Assembly (NCBI RefSeq): GCF_018390695.1
Contig: NZ_JAHBGF010000036.1
Span: 496,001 to 560,000, forward strand
Direction of reading: 5' to 3'
Source: Ancylobacter sonchi
GTDB taxonomy: Bacteria; Pseudomonadota; Alphaproteobacteria; Rhizobiales; Xanthobacteraceae
DNA length: 64,000 nucleotides
The position numbers and the translations under genes were made by a program. Under the pieces are notes generated by a model, which saw nothing but the letters and a program-made list of their open reading frames with translations, did no database searches and was not told the DNA's origin. Below are positions 53,235 to 61,912 of this stretch, one piece after another (within the stretch, counting starts at the first letter, position 1; the number at the start of each line of letters is the position of its first letter).

Positions 53235-53468
53235 CTAGCCGCAGGCGGCGAGGATTGCGCGGGCGAAGCGGCGAAGCTCGGCCGGCGAGCATGTCCAGCG
53301 CAGCACGACCTCTTCTGGCGTGTTGACGAAGCTCACAGGCGCTTCTGAAGGGCTGGCGGAGAGATCGGCTTGCTGCTGAGAAGCGGCCTCGGTTCGGGCG
53401 GCTTCCATTTCACGAGCGAAATCAGCGCGGGCCTGAATGCGGGCGAACCCTTGGACGAATTCAATCAT
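53235..53468 (-). CDS. Hypothetical small protein
   Basis: A 77-codon frame (starting at MIEFVQGFARIQARADFAR) would encode a largely helical charged protein with a Gln/Ala-rich middle and a C-terminal WTCSPAELRRFARAILAACG. No family is recognised. The frame is open for another 51 codons upstream. The ribosome site is weak, so this is only a tentative gene in the accessory patch before tRNA-Met. Confidence 0.35.
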   Translation of the reverse strand: MIEFVQGFARIQARADFAREMEAARTEAASQQQADLSASPSEAPVSFVNTPEEVVLRWTCSPAELRRFARAILAACG

Positions 53469-53650
53469 CGCCGGGTGGCGAGGCCATTCGCTATCAGGAG
53501 GGGTGGCGCGTTTTATGCCGCGTGGATTCGCCGTACCGTCCCGGGAATCATTGGAAATTAAGGAAAGCAGCTCGCATCGGGGCGCGACATGCAGGCCTTC
53601 CTTTCGAAGGCAGCGCGCCACTTAAATCATTGATGCTTCTTGAGAAAAAT

Positions 53651-53727
53651 TGGTAGCGGAGGAGGGACTCGAACCCCCGACCCCAGGATTATGATTCCCG
53701 TGCTCTAACCAGCTGAGCTACTCCGCC
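53651..53727 (-). tRNA. tRNA-Met (CAT), elongator type
   Basis: The 77-base gene folds into a standard cloverleaf: acceptor GGCGGAG with CTCCGCT (one G-T pair), D arm GCTCAGCTGGTTAGAGC, anticodon loop ATCATAA with anticodon CAT, and a T arm with loop TTCGAGT. A genomically encoded CCA ends at 53651. The G1-U72 pair and sequence match elongator tRNA-Met of alphaproteobacteria rather than initiator tRNA. Confidence 0.95.
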
Positions 53728-53839
53728 ATCGGGAGCGGCCGTGTCGGGCCGCCTCGCGAGGTGCGCGGATATAAGGAAGCTCGCCGAAGGGTGTCAAGCG
53801 CCGCTGTGCATACTTCACACAGCCGAAGCGCGTTGCGGC

Positions 53840-54358
53840 CTACCAAAACGCGGCCGGTGGGCGTTTCTCGACGATCTCGGCGATGCGCCGCCGCGTCGCC
53901 GGCGTGGTCGCGGCGGGCAGATCCTGCGGCGGGAAGAAGCCGGTTTCGGCGATTTCGCGGTTGGGATGTACCGGCGGGCCGATGTCGAAGCCGCGCGAGA
54001 CGAACACCGCGACGTGATCGCGCGAGCCGAGATGGGCGTTGAGGAACAGCCCGTGCAGCAGCGGCGGCTCTGTGAGACGGATCGCCGCTTCCTCCATCAG
54101 TTCGCGGCGCGCCGCCTCCTCCGCCGTCTCGCCGGGATCGACGCCGCCGCCGGGCAGATGCCAGCCGGCGACATAAGTGTGACGCACCAGAAGGATATGC
54201 CCCTGCGGATCGATGACGGCGGCGCGCACGCCCAGCGTCACCCCGCGCGTCAGCCGGCCCCACAGATGCAGCAGGCGCGGCAGGCGGAACGGCGGCAGCC
54301 CGGTTCGACTTGGCGTGGACGCGATGTCCGGTCCCTCGGCCCGGCTTCCCATCCGCAT
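53840..54358 (-). CDS. NUDIX hydrolase
   Basis: The 172-aa protein has the NUDIX box starting GGGVDPGETAEEAARRELME and continuing EAAI, preceded by GVRAAVIDPQGHILLVRHTY and GWHLPGG. The LWGRLTRGVTLGVRA leader is typical of a rhizobial subgroup. The ATG at 54358 lies 12 bases from the divergent metallophosphoesterase start, so their promoters overlap the coding regions. The substrate is unknown. Confidence 0.9.
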   Translation of the reverse strand: MRMGSRAEGPDIASTPSRTGLPPFRLPRLLHLWGRLTRGVTLGVRAAVIDPQGHILLVRHTYVAGWHLPGGGVDPGETAEEAARRELMEEAAIRLTEPPLLHGLFLNAHLGSRDHVAVFVSRGFDIGPPVHPNREIAETGFFPPQDLPAATTPATRRRIAEIVEKRPPAAFW

Positions 54359-54370
54359 GTCGGCGCTGCT

Positions 54371-55321
54371 ATGGAGGGCCCCGTGTTCGTGCTCGCTCAT
54401 CTCACCGACCCCCATCTCGGTCCGCTGCCGCGGGCGCGGCTCCTCGAGCTCGCCGGCAAGCGGGCGCTCGGCGTCATCAACTGGCGCCGCGGACGGCGTC
54501 GGCGATTCTCGGAAGACACCATCGATCTCCTCCTCGCCGACATCAAGGCGACGGCGCCGGACCATATCGCGGTGACCGGCGATCTGGTGAATGTCGGCCT
54601 GCCGGCGGAATATCGCACCGGCCTCGACTTCCTGCAGGAACTGGGGCCCGGCCACTATGTGACGGTCGTGCCCGGCAATCACGACGCCTATGTGCGCTCC
54701 ACCGCCCATCACGCGCTGCTCAACTGGGGCAACTACATGCGCGGCGACGGCGCCGAGGGCGGCGACGCGGAGGGCGTGGTCGCCGAATTCCCCTTCCCTT
54801 TCGTGCGCCGGCGCGGCGACGTCGCGCTGATCGGCGTCTCGACGGCGGTACCGACCCAGCCCTTCATGGCGACCGGCAAGGTCGGACGCGGGCAGATCGA
54901 GCGGTTGGCCGGGGTGCTGAAGGAACTCGGCGAGCAGAAACTGTTCCGGGTGGTGCTGATCCATCACCCGCCCTGCGGCCACCGCTCGGCGCATAAGCGG
55001 CTCCTCGATGCCGAGGCGGTGCGGGCCTGCCTCGCAGCGCATGGCGCCGAACTGGTGATCTGCGGCCACGACCACCGGCCGATGGTGGAAATGCTGGCCG
55101 GCCCCTCCGGCGGGCTGGTGCCGGTCGTCGAGGCACCGTCCTTCGCCGCCGGACCGGAGGACAGCCATTGGCCGGGCGGCTACCACCTCTACCGGATCGA
55201 ACGCCTGCCCGGCGCCGAATTCCCCTGGCGCTGCACGCTGGAGGCACGCGGCTTCGCCCGCGGCGACACAACGGTCGCCACCCGCACCACGCGGGTGCTG
55301 ATGGCGGCAAAAAGCGCCTAG
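54371..55321 (+). CDS. Metallophosphoesterase (calcineurin-like)
   Basis: The 316-aa phosphoesterase shows the five calcineurin-like metal motifs: LAHLTDPHLG, AVTGDLVNVG, VVPGNHDAY, LIHHPP and ICGHDHRP. It belongs to the general CpdA/Icc-like metallophosphatase group in Rhizobiales; whether it hydrolyses cyclic nucleotides or other phosphoesters is unknown. The start at 54371 is chosen because it opens just before the first motif. Confidence 0.92.
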   Translation: MEGPVFVLAHLTDPHLGPLPRARLLELAGKRALGVINWRRGRRRRFSEDTIDLLLADIKATAPDHIAVTGDLVNVGLPAEYRTGLDFLQELGPGHYVTVVPGNHDAYVRSTAHHALLNWGNYMRGDGAEGGDAEGVVAEFPFPFVRRRGDVALIGVSTAVPTQPFMATGKVGRGQIERLAGVLKELGEQKLFRVVLIHHPPCGHRSAHKRLLDAEAVRACLAAHGAELVICGHDHRPMVEMLAGPSGGLVPVVEAPSFAAGPEDSHWPGGYHLYRIERLPGAEFPWRCTLEARGFARGDTTVATRTTRVLMAAKSA

Positions 55322-55349
55322 CCTTTCCGGTTGCCAGTCCTCCCGCCCG

Positions 55350-56492
55350 TCAGCCCTTCCGCGTGCCCCCGCCGGCATCCCTGCTGTCGTCCCGCTTGCG
55401 TGCCGCCTTCTGCTCCTCATTGGGCCGCGCGCGATTGGTGAAGCGCGCATTGCCGAGGCCGGTGCCGATGGTCAGCACGCCCCAGCGCGCGACGTCCTGC
55501 ATGAAGGGGATTTCGCTCAAGCCCTGCACGACGGCGTCATTGTGCATCGTTACCGTCGTCTCGTGCCCGCCGATGGAAGGAATCGCCTCCCATAGCCTTG
55601 TCGGCAGGTTGAACCCCGCGCTTTCCCAATTGCCCGGCAGGTTCTGGGCGCCGGTCTCGATCGAGCCGTCGGCGGCGATCGAGCCGGGGCAGCCGACGCC
55701 GATGAAGGGCGCGAGCCGCAATCCCTCCTTGTCGGCCTTGCGGATGAGCCCTTCCAGCATCCCGGCCAGCCGGGCGACGGCGGCGTCGCGCCCGAGCTTC
55801 TCCTCCGCATGCTGCCACAGCTCGAGGTCGCGGACCCGCGCCTTGGACAGGTCGTCAGCCTTGTCGAGATTGAGCCTCACGATGCCGCAGCGGATGTTGG
55901 TGCCGCCGATGTCGATGGCGAGGATGTTGTCGTAGCTGGCGAACATCCAGCTCGGCGCCAGATGGGCGCCGCCGATCAGCCCTGCCTCGTCGGGGTCGTT
56001 GTGGATGGGGCGCAGCTCGATATCGATCTTGTCCGCCCGCGCCAGCAATTCGGTCCGGGCGATAGCGATCTCGGCGAAACGACCCGTCTTCAGCCCGCCG
56101 CCGATGACGATACGCTGGGTATCGCGCCAGCTCTCGCTGCGCAGCAGGCGGCGGATGACAACCAGCAGCTCGCGCGCATAGTCCTCGATGGCACTGTGCA
56201 CCAGCGCCTGCTCCTGCGGCCTCCCCTCCGCCAGCGCCTCGTCAATGCGCGATTTCGACATGTCGTCGGGGGACACCTCGTCGAGCAGTGGCAGTTTGCG
56301 CTCCGCCAGCTGGCGCCAGCGTTCGAATATCTCGAAGAAGGCGGCGCGGCGGGCGCGATCCCCCACGAAGCCGTCGCCATCGCGCAGCTGGGCGTTGAAC
56401 CCGTCCACGGTGACGGCGGCAAGGGTGGAGGCCCCATGGACCGTGACGTCGGGCGGCGTCGGGTTCGACTTTTTCGCGGTCTTTCCGGGCAT
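55350..56492 (-). CDS. ROK family sugar kinase-like protein
   Basis: The 380-aa protein has a ROK/actin-fold domain from about residue 190: phosphate 1 motif LAIDIGGTNIRCG (Asp194), FIGVGCPGSI, the catalytic-type Asp in MHNDAVVQGLSE and the phosphate 2 motif LTIGTGLGNARF. The zinc-binding Cys cluster of many ROK kinases is not visible. The first 180 residues form an unusual helical N-terminal domain (RIVIGGGLKTGRFAEIAIAR). A GGGGGAG site precedes the ATG at 56492. Substrate unknown. Confidence 0.85.
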   Translation of the reverse strand: MPGKTAKKSNPTPPDVTVHGASTLAAVTVDGFNAQLRDGDGFVGDRARRAAFFEIFERWRQLAERKLPLLDEVSPDDMSKSRIDEALAEGRPQEQALVHSAIEDYARELLVVIRRLLRSESWRDTQRIVIGGGLKTGRFAEIAIARTELLARADKIDIELRPIHNDPDEAGLIGGAHLAPSWMFASYDNILAIDIGGTNIRCGIVRLNLDKADDLSKARVRDLELWQHAEEKLGRDAAVARLAGMLEGLIRKADKEGLRLAPFIGVGCPGSIAADGSIETGAQNLPGNWESAGFNLPTRLWEAIPSIGGHETTVTMHNDAVVQGLSEIPFMQDVARWGVLTIGTGLGNARFTNRARPNEEQKAARKRDDSRDAGGGTRKG

Positions 56493-56796
56493 TCGCTCCC
56501 CCTGTGCCGAGACACCGGCCTGCGGTCGCGCGCAGCGCGGGCGATGGCCGGTACGGTGCAACGGTCCGGACCGCGATGAAGTTCCGGCGGCGCGAATCTG
56601 CTGCCTCCGACGCGGATGAAAAGGCGCGCCGCGGCACGACACGGAACGCCGCCGCATGTCGTCTTGGCGGGCGCACACGACGTTACGGAAATTGACGGCC
56701 AGCTGATTTTCGCCATTAACTACGCGCGTATTGTCTATTCACGCCGATTTCATCGAAGTTTGGCAGTATCTGCGGATTGATCGAGATTGCGATACG
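56493..56796. other. Divergent region ROK kinase / GT2
   Basis: The 304-base gap has no gene. A possible promoter for the glycosyltransferase is TTGACG (56692-56697), 17 bases, then ATTAAC (56715-56720); the -10 is a weak match, so confidence is low. Confidence 0.4.
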
Positions 56797-57591
56797 ATGC
56801 GCGTTTCAGTTGTGATCCCTGCCTATAACGAAGCCGGCAATATCGGCCGTCTCGTTACCGAAACCTTCAACGTCCTGCCCGAGGACATTCTCGGCGAGGT
56901 GGTCGTCGTCGACGATTGCAGCGACGACGGCACGCGTGCCGAGATTCGCGGGCTCATGGCGCAATATCCGCGCCTGCGCTACCTCCGGCACGCCCACCGG
57001 GCCGGCCAGAGCGCCGGCCTGCGCACCGGCATATTCGCCGCGGGCTTCCCCGTCGTCGCCACCATGGATGGCGACGGCCAGAACGTTCCTGCCGATATCC
57101 CAGCCCTGCTCGCCCGCCTCGCCCCGCCGGGCGGCCCAGGCCCCGCTCTGGTCGGCGGCCTGCGGGCCCGGCGGCTCGCCACCGGCTCGCGCCGCTTCGC
57201 GTCGCGCTTCGCCAACGGGCTGCGTGCGCGCCTGCTCAAGGACGATTGCCCCGACACCGGTTGCGGCATCAAGGTCTATTGGCGCGAAGCCTTCCTGCGC
57301 CTGCCCTATTTCTCCAGCATGCACCGCTACCTGCCCGCGCTGTTCCTCAGCTACGGGCATGAGGTCGCCTATGAGCCGGTCGGGGATCGGCCGCGCCTGG
57401 CCGGAAGCTCGAAATACACCAATTTCGGGCGCGCCCTCGTGGGCATCTACGACCTGTTCGGCGTGGTCTGGCTCCGCCGTCGCACCATCGTGCCGCCCAT
57501 CGCCGAGGACAGCGGCGCCGCCATCCCGCTGCGACCGGCGGCGCCGGCTCACTCGGCCGGCAGGATCGACGCCGACACCGTCAGCCTCTGA
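56797..57591 (+). CDS. Family 2 glycosyltransferase (polyprenyl-phosphate sugar synthase-like)
   Basis: The 264-aa GT-A enzyme starts RVSVVIPAYNEAGNIGRLV and carries the nucleotide/metal motifs VVVDDCSDDGT and ATMDGDGQNVPADI, typical of dolichyl- or undecaprenyl-phosphate sugar transferases such as DPM1/ArnC. It has no long membrane segment except perhaps around RALVGIYDLFGVVWL. I chose the ATG at 56797; an in-frame TTG at 56731 would add 22 residues. With the ArnT-like enzyme nearby it could supply a lipid-linked sugar for lipid A or core modification. Confidence 0.9.
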   Translation: MRVSVVIPAYNEAGNIGRLVTETFNVLPEDILGEVVVVDDCSDDGTRAEIRGLMAQYPRLRYLRHAHRAGQSAGLRTGIFAAGFPVVATMDGDGQNVPADIPALLARLAPPGGPGPALVGGLRARRLATGSRRFASRFANGLRARLLKDDCPDTGCGIKVYWREAFLRLPYFSSMHRYLPALFLSYGHEVAYEPVGDRPRLAGSSKYTNFGRALVGIYDLFGVVWLRRRTIVPPIAEDSGAAIPLRPAAPAHSAGRIDADTVSL

Positions 57592-58436
57592 GCCGCCAGC
57601 CTCTGAGTTGCGACGCGCCGGAACGGACCGGCGAGGCGCGCCAGTCCGTTCCGCATCAGGGCGGCGGCCGCGTCGAGATCGCGCCTCGTCTTGCTCTGCG
57701 CCGCGAGGCCGAGGCGGGTCAGCTCGGTATCGAGGCGCGCATCGGCGAACAGCTCGGCGTGGCTGACATAGAAGATCTGCCGCAGCGCGACCGCGATCGT
57801 CAGCACCAGCGCGATGGCGACGGTGATGTCGGAGAGGAAATGCCCTCCGAAGGCCACGCGGTTCAACGACACCAGCGCGACGACGACGCCGAGCATCGCC
57901 GCGACGCGCCAGCGCCAGGGGCGCGGCACGAACAGCGCCAGCGGCAACAGGCAGGCGATGGTCGCCGCCTCGCCGGAGGCGAAGGAGCGGTGGGTAAAGC
58001 TCTCGCCCAGCGACCAGGCGTCGAGGAAGGGGACCGAGCCGCCGAACTCCTCCACCTTCACCGGCCGCGGACGCCCCCAGAAGGTCTTGAGCACCCCGTT
58101 CACCAGCAGCACAGGGCCGAGCAGATAGAGGCTGGCGAAATAGAGCGCGAAGCGGGGCGGCAGCAGGCAGGGGCGCAGCGGGTGCAGCAGCTTCAGCACC
58201 AGCGCGGCGAACACCACCACCGCCACCGTGACGGGAATGTTGCTGCCGGCCATGCGGACGTCCTGTAACAGGCCGCTATGCGCCAGCGGGAAGCCGATGC
58301 CGGGCACATAGAACTGCCGGCTGATCGCCAAATCGATGCCTGGAAACAGGATGAACGCCGATGACAGCAGCAAGGTGGCGAGAAGGCAGGCGATCACCCG
58401 GTTCTCCGCGCAGAATACCTTGAATCGCATCACCAT
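57549..58436 (-). CDS. PAP2-type membrane phosphatase, lipid A phosphatase-like
   Basis: The 295-aa inner membrane protein has about six helices and the three PAP2 motifs: KTFWGRPRP, THRSFASGEAA and LNRVAFGGHFLSD. The second motif has Glu where most members have His (SGE instead of SGH), a variant I recall from rhizobial lipid phosphatases. A periplasmic active site acting on lipid A or polyprenyl phosphate is likely. The ATG at 58436 has an AAGGGGGA site. Its 3' end overlaps the convergent glycosyltransferase by 43 bases. Confidence 0.86.
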   Translation of the reverse strand: MVMRFKVFCAENRVIACLLATLLLSSAFILFPGIDLAISRQFYVPGIGFPLAHSGLLQDVRMAGSNIPVTVAVVVFAALVLKLLHPLRPCLLPPRFALYFASLYLLGPVLLVNGVLKTFWGRPRPVKVEEFGGSVPFLDAWSLGESFTHRSFASGEAATIACLLPLALFVPRPWRWRVAAMLGVVVALVSLNRVAFGGHFLSDITVAIALVLTIAVALRQIFYVSHAELFADARLDTELTRLGLAAQSKTRRDLDAAAALMRNGLARLAGPFRRVATQRLAAQRLTVSASILPAE

Positions 58437-58548
58437 CCGGTCCCCCTTGCTGCGATGCGGGGGACTCAACAAGGCGTAGGTGTAGCGTCGATGAAGCCTC
58501 GGTGACGCGTTGGCGAAAGCTGGGGATAGTTGGCATTATGACACAGGC

Positions 58549-58875
58549 TCAGGCCGCCGTGTCGGCGCCCCGCTTCGCCTCGGCCGCCACCACGACAGGC
58601 GTGCGCCCCAGTCGCTCGCGGATCACGAAATAGAGGTTGCGGGCATAGATGAGCAGCCCCGCCGCCTGTCCGAAGATGAAGACCGGATCCTCGCGATAGA
58701 TCGCATAAGCAAGCAGCGTCACGCCGCCGGCGATGGAGAACACCCAGAAGGTCAGCGGCACGACGCTGCGCCGCGCCCGCTCGCTGGCGATCCACTGCAC
58801 CACGAAGCGGCCGGTGAACAGCACCTGGCCGATGAAGCCGATGATCAGCCACGGCGTGATGGTCAACGACATCAT
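58549..58875 (-). CDS. Lipid-A-disaccharide synthase N-terminal (LAB_N) domain protein
   Basis: The 108-aa membrane protein is a stand-alone LAB_N domain: PWLIIGFIGQVLFTGRFVVQ, WIASERARRSVVPLTFWVFS and GQAAGLLIYARNLYFVIRER. Three membrane helices are expected. Such proteins sit beside GT2 and ArnT-like genes in lipid A modification clusters and may act like small flippase or accessory subunits. The start follows the stop of the GT39 gene by two bases, and GAAAGGA lies upstream, so the two are coupled. Confidence 0.9.
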   Translation of the reverse strand: MMSLTITPWLIIGFIGQVLFTGRFVVQWIASERARRSVVPLTFWVFSIAGGVTLLAYAIYREDPVFIFGQAAGLLIYARNLYFVIRERLGRTPVVVAAEAKRGADTAA

Positions 58876-58877
58876 GC

Positions 58878-60578
58878 TCACGATCCTTTCGCGCCGGTCG
58901 CCGGAGCGCCCAGGATTTGCAGCGTCATCGCGCGGCCATTGCCGAGATTGAAGCCGGAAACGGTGTCGAGTAGCGCGACCTGCGCGCCAAGTTCGGCCTG
59001 ACGGGCCTCGAAGGCGGCGCGCTGGCGGTCGGTGACCGCCACCACCCGGCACCCCGGCCCGGCGAGGAAATCGGCCGCGTCAGCGCCAGTTCCATGCCGC
59101 GTCTCCGTGCCCAGCACGAACAGCGTGCTGGCTTCGTCGAAGCCGGACACCAGGATCTGCGGATTGGCGCAGGAGACATGAGAGGCGATCGAGCGGGCGA
59201 TCTGCGGCGAGACCCACAGCGCCTCGACGCGCGGCGCCGCTACCCCGAAGCCGAGGCCGTAGAGCACCACCGCCTGGGCGATCAGCGGGACATAGGTGGC
59301 CTCCAACGTCGAGCGCAGCGCCCTGAAGGCCGCCCATAGGCCGAGGACGGTCGCGAGCGCCGCGAGGACCACGGCCTCGACCGGCAGTCGCCCCGCCAGC
59401 AGGTGCAGCCCGACGACGAGGCCGATGCCGGCGAACACGCCTCCCGTCGCGGCGGCCAGCGCCAGCACGCGCGCCCAGCCGGCCGGAGGGGTCAGCCGGC
59501 CGGAAGCGAGCGCCGCGCCGGCGAGCAGCGCGATCGCCGGATAGGCCGGCAGCGTGTAGTGCGGCAGCTTGGTGGCGAACAGTTCGAAGGCGATCCAGAA
59601 CGGTATGATCCAGCACAGGGCGAAGCGCACCGCCGGCAGCGAGCGGTTCGCCCACACCCAGGGCGTGGCGATCGCCGCCAGCGCCGCGCCGGGCCAGAAG
59701 ATGACGAAGAAGGCGAGCAGATGCGCGCCGGGCGGCGCACCGTGCGATTCCTGCCCGGTCGACACCTTGCCGAGCAGGTCGTTGCCGATCGCCTCGTGGA
59801 AGAAGGCCATGCCGGTGTTCATGAAGATGGCGATCAGCCAGGGCAGCACGATCAGCAGCATGAAGGGCACGCCGATCAACGGCCGCAGCGGCTTCAGCCA
59901 GGCCGCCCGGCGCTCCCAGGCGAGCAGGCCGAGCACGGTGAAGCCGGCCAGCATCGGCACGATCGGACCCTTGATCAGGATGCCTCCGCCCATCGCGCCC
60001 CAGAACAGCAGCGTCCAGCCGAGCGGCACCGGCTCTCCCGCCCGGGCGGTGTAGAAGCGGGCCAGCACCATCTGCCCGGTCACCGCGAAGGCAAGCAGCG
60101 TCGCGTCGGTCTTGGCGAGCCGCGCCTCGGCCCCGAGGATCAGCGAGGCCGCGAGCAGCGCCGCGCCGATGAAGGCCGCGCGCGGATTGAACAGCCGCAG
60201 CCCGACCGCATGCGTCACCAGCACCGCGATCAGCGCGGCGAACAGCGAGGGCAGCCGATAGGCCCAGATCGGCGCCTCCGGCGCCAGCCCGGTGAGTTTC
60301 ACCGCCGCCGTCTGCAGCCAGTAGATGCCGATCGGCTTCTTGAAACGGTATTCGTCGCCGAGCCGAGGTGCGACATAGTCGCCGCTCGCCACCATCTGCC
60401 GCGAGGCCTGCGCGAAGCGCGCCTCGTCGCGATCGATCACCGGCAGGGTGAAGAAGCCCGGCAGCACGCAGGCGAAGAACAGCAGCACCAGGGCGAGCCG
60501 GGCATGGCGTTCGGCCAGTCCCGCCAGGGAGAAGGCTCCGAGACTTCCGTTCGGCACCGTGCCGGCTGCGTCGCTCAT
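58878..60578 (-). CDS. ArnT-like family 39 glycosyltransferase
   Basis: The 566-aa membrane enzyme resembles ArnT/PMT-type transferases that move a sugar from a polyprenyl-phosphate carrier to a periplasmic acceptor such as lipid A. It has about a dozen helices, the catalytic loop PVIDRDEARFAQASRQMVAS (Asp-Glu pair) and YRFKKPIGIYWLQTAAVK, then EARLAKTDATLLAF. A periplasmic C-terminal domain of about 120 residues follows. The ATG at 60578 is the first that gives a sensible N-terminus. Which sugar and acceptor are used is unknown. Confidence 0.92.
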   Translation of the reverse strand: MSDAAGTVPNGSLGAFSLAGLAERHARLALVLLFFACVLPGFFTLPVIDRDEARFAQASRQMVASGDYVAPRLGDEYRFKKPIGIYWLQTAAVKLTGLAPEAPIWAYRLPSLFAALIAVLVTHAVGLRLFNPRAAFIGAALLAASLILGAEARLAKTDATLLAFAVTGQMVLARFYTARAGEPVPLGWTLLFWGAMGGGILIKGPIVPMLAGFTVLGLLAWERRAAWLKPLRPLIGVPFMLLIVLPWLIAIFMNTGMAFFHEAIGNDLLGKVSTGQESHGAPPGAHLLAFFVIFWPGAALAAIATPWVWANRSLPAVRFALCWIIPFWIAFELFATKLPHYTLPAYPAIALLAGAALASGRLTPPAGWARVLALAAATGGVFAGIGLVVGLHLLAGRLPVEAVVLAALATVLGLWAAFRALRSTLEATYVPLIAQAVVLYGLGFGVAAPRVEALWVSPQIARSIASHVSCANPQILVSGFDEASTLFVLGTETRHGTGADAADFLAGPGCRVVAVTDRQRAAFEARQAELGAQVALLDTVSGFNLGNGRAMTLQILGAPATGAKGS

Positions 60579-60904
60579 TATCGGCTCGATCCTCTGCTGG
60601 TCTGGCGTCGCCGGCCATCTCGCCAGCCACGCCGCCGCCTTCCTAGCTACTACCACGTGACGTTCGTGTGATCGATTTAAGGCGAAGCGGCCCGGCCCCC
60701 TTCGCAATCCCCGTGCCGCATTCCCGCCCGCATGGCTGGGCAAGAGACGGACAACGGACGGAGCTGACACGGAAACGAGACAAACCGGCAGAACACGGCT
60801 ATGCAGCGGCGGCGCGGAGAGGGCCTTCCCACCCGCCGCCGTGCGCCGGCCGCGCAAATCGGATAGGAAGACGCGATGATGGTGGAATGCCTCATGGTGA
60901 GTCG
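60579..60904. other. Divergent region ArnT-like gene / kds operon
   Basis: This 326-base gap holds the promoters of two divergent envelope operons. I see no gene, strong promoter or palindrome. Confidence 0.5.
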
Positions 60905-61912
60905 ATGCTGAATAGGACCCTTCCGGCCGAGCGGGCCGACAGCCCCGGCGTCGCCTCGCTGCTGCGCACGCTGCACAAGGCTTCCGAGGCGGTCGAGGCC
61001 CTCACCGACCTCGTGCGGGGCGACGAGGCGCTGCGCGCCGCCTTCGACGCCGCGGTGGAACTGGTGGCGGGCCGCAAGGGCCGGCTGATCATCTCCGGCG
61101 TCGGCAAGAGCGGGCATATCGGCCGCAAGATCGCCGCCACCATGGCCTCGACCGGCACGCCGGCTTTCTTCGTGCACCCGACCGAGGCGAGCCACGGCGA
61201 TCTCGGCATGATCGCCGCCGACGATACGCTGCTGCTGCTGTCCTGGTCGGGCGAGACCGCCGAGCTCGCCAACGTGCTGGCCTATGCCAAGCGCTTCGAC
61301 ATTCCGCTGATCGCCCTCACCTCGCGCGAGGACAGCGCGCTCGGCCGCAACGCCAATGTGATGCTGTGCCTGCCGCAGGTGGCGGAAGCCTGCCCGCACG
61401 GCCTCGCCCCAACCACCTCGACGCTGCTCCAGCTCCTGGTCGGCGACGCGCTCGCCATCGCGCTATTGGAGCATCGCGGCTTCACCCCGCAGGATTTTGG
61501 CGTCTTCCACCCCGGCGGCAAGCTCGGCTCGCAGCTGCGCCCGGTCGGCGAGATCGCCCATATCGGCGAGGAGATGCCGCTCATCCCGCTCGGCCTGCGC
61601 ATGAGCGAGGCGCTGCTGGTGATGTCCAGCAAGGGCTTCGGCGTGGTCGGCATCGTCGACGCGGCCGGGGCGCTGGTCGGCGTCATCACCGATGGCGACC
61701 TGCGCCGCCACATGGCGCCCGACCTGTTGCAGCAGCCGGTGGAGACGGTGATGTCGAAGCGTCCGCGCGTCGTCGACGAGGCGATGCTGGCGGCGCGCGC
61801 TTTGCTGTTGATGCAGTCGGAGAAGATCACCGTCGCCTTCGTGGTCGACACGCAGCGGCGTCCCCAGGGCATCATTCACATCCACGATCTGCTGCGCGCG
61901 GGCGTCGCATGA
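60905..61912 (+). CDS. kdsD: Arabinose-5-phosphate isomerase KdsD
   Basis: KdsD (335 aa) makes D-arabinose 5-phosphate from ribulose 5-phosphate, the first step toward Kdo. An N-terminal SIS domain ([34 protein letters not shown]) is followed by two CBS domains (about 210-335). The conserved [15 protein letters not shown] loop is present. The ATG at 60905 has GGTGAG upstream; an ATG at 60887 is possible. Its stop overlaps kdsB (ATGA). Confidence 0.95.
   Translation: MLNRTLPAERADSPGVASLLRTLHKASEAVEALTDLVRGDEALRAAFDAAVELVAGRKGRLIISGVGKSGHIGRKIAATMASTGTPAFFVHPTEASHGDLGMIAADDTLLLLSWSGETAELANVLAYAKRFDIPLIALTSREDSALGRNANVMLCLPQVAEACPHGLAPTTSTLLQLLVGDALAIALLEHRGFTPQDFGVFHPGGKLGSQLRPVGEIAHIGEEMPLIPLGLRMSEALLVMSSKGFGVVGIVDAAGALVGVITDGDLRRHMAPDLLQQPVETVMSKRPRVVDEAMLAARALLLMQSEKITVAFVVDTQRRPQGIIHIHDLLRAGVA

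Noticed and set aside
53651-53727. Direct repeat of the tRNA-Met 3' end as an island attachment site
   Set aside because: I looked by eye through the accessory patch to about 50.9 kb and found no convincing second copy; a computed search is still needed.
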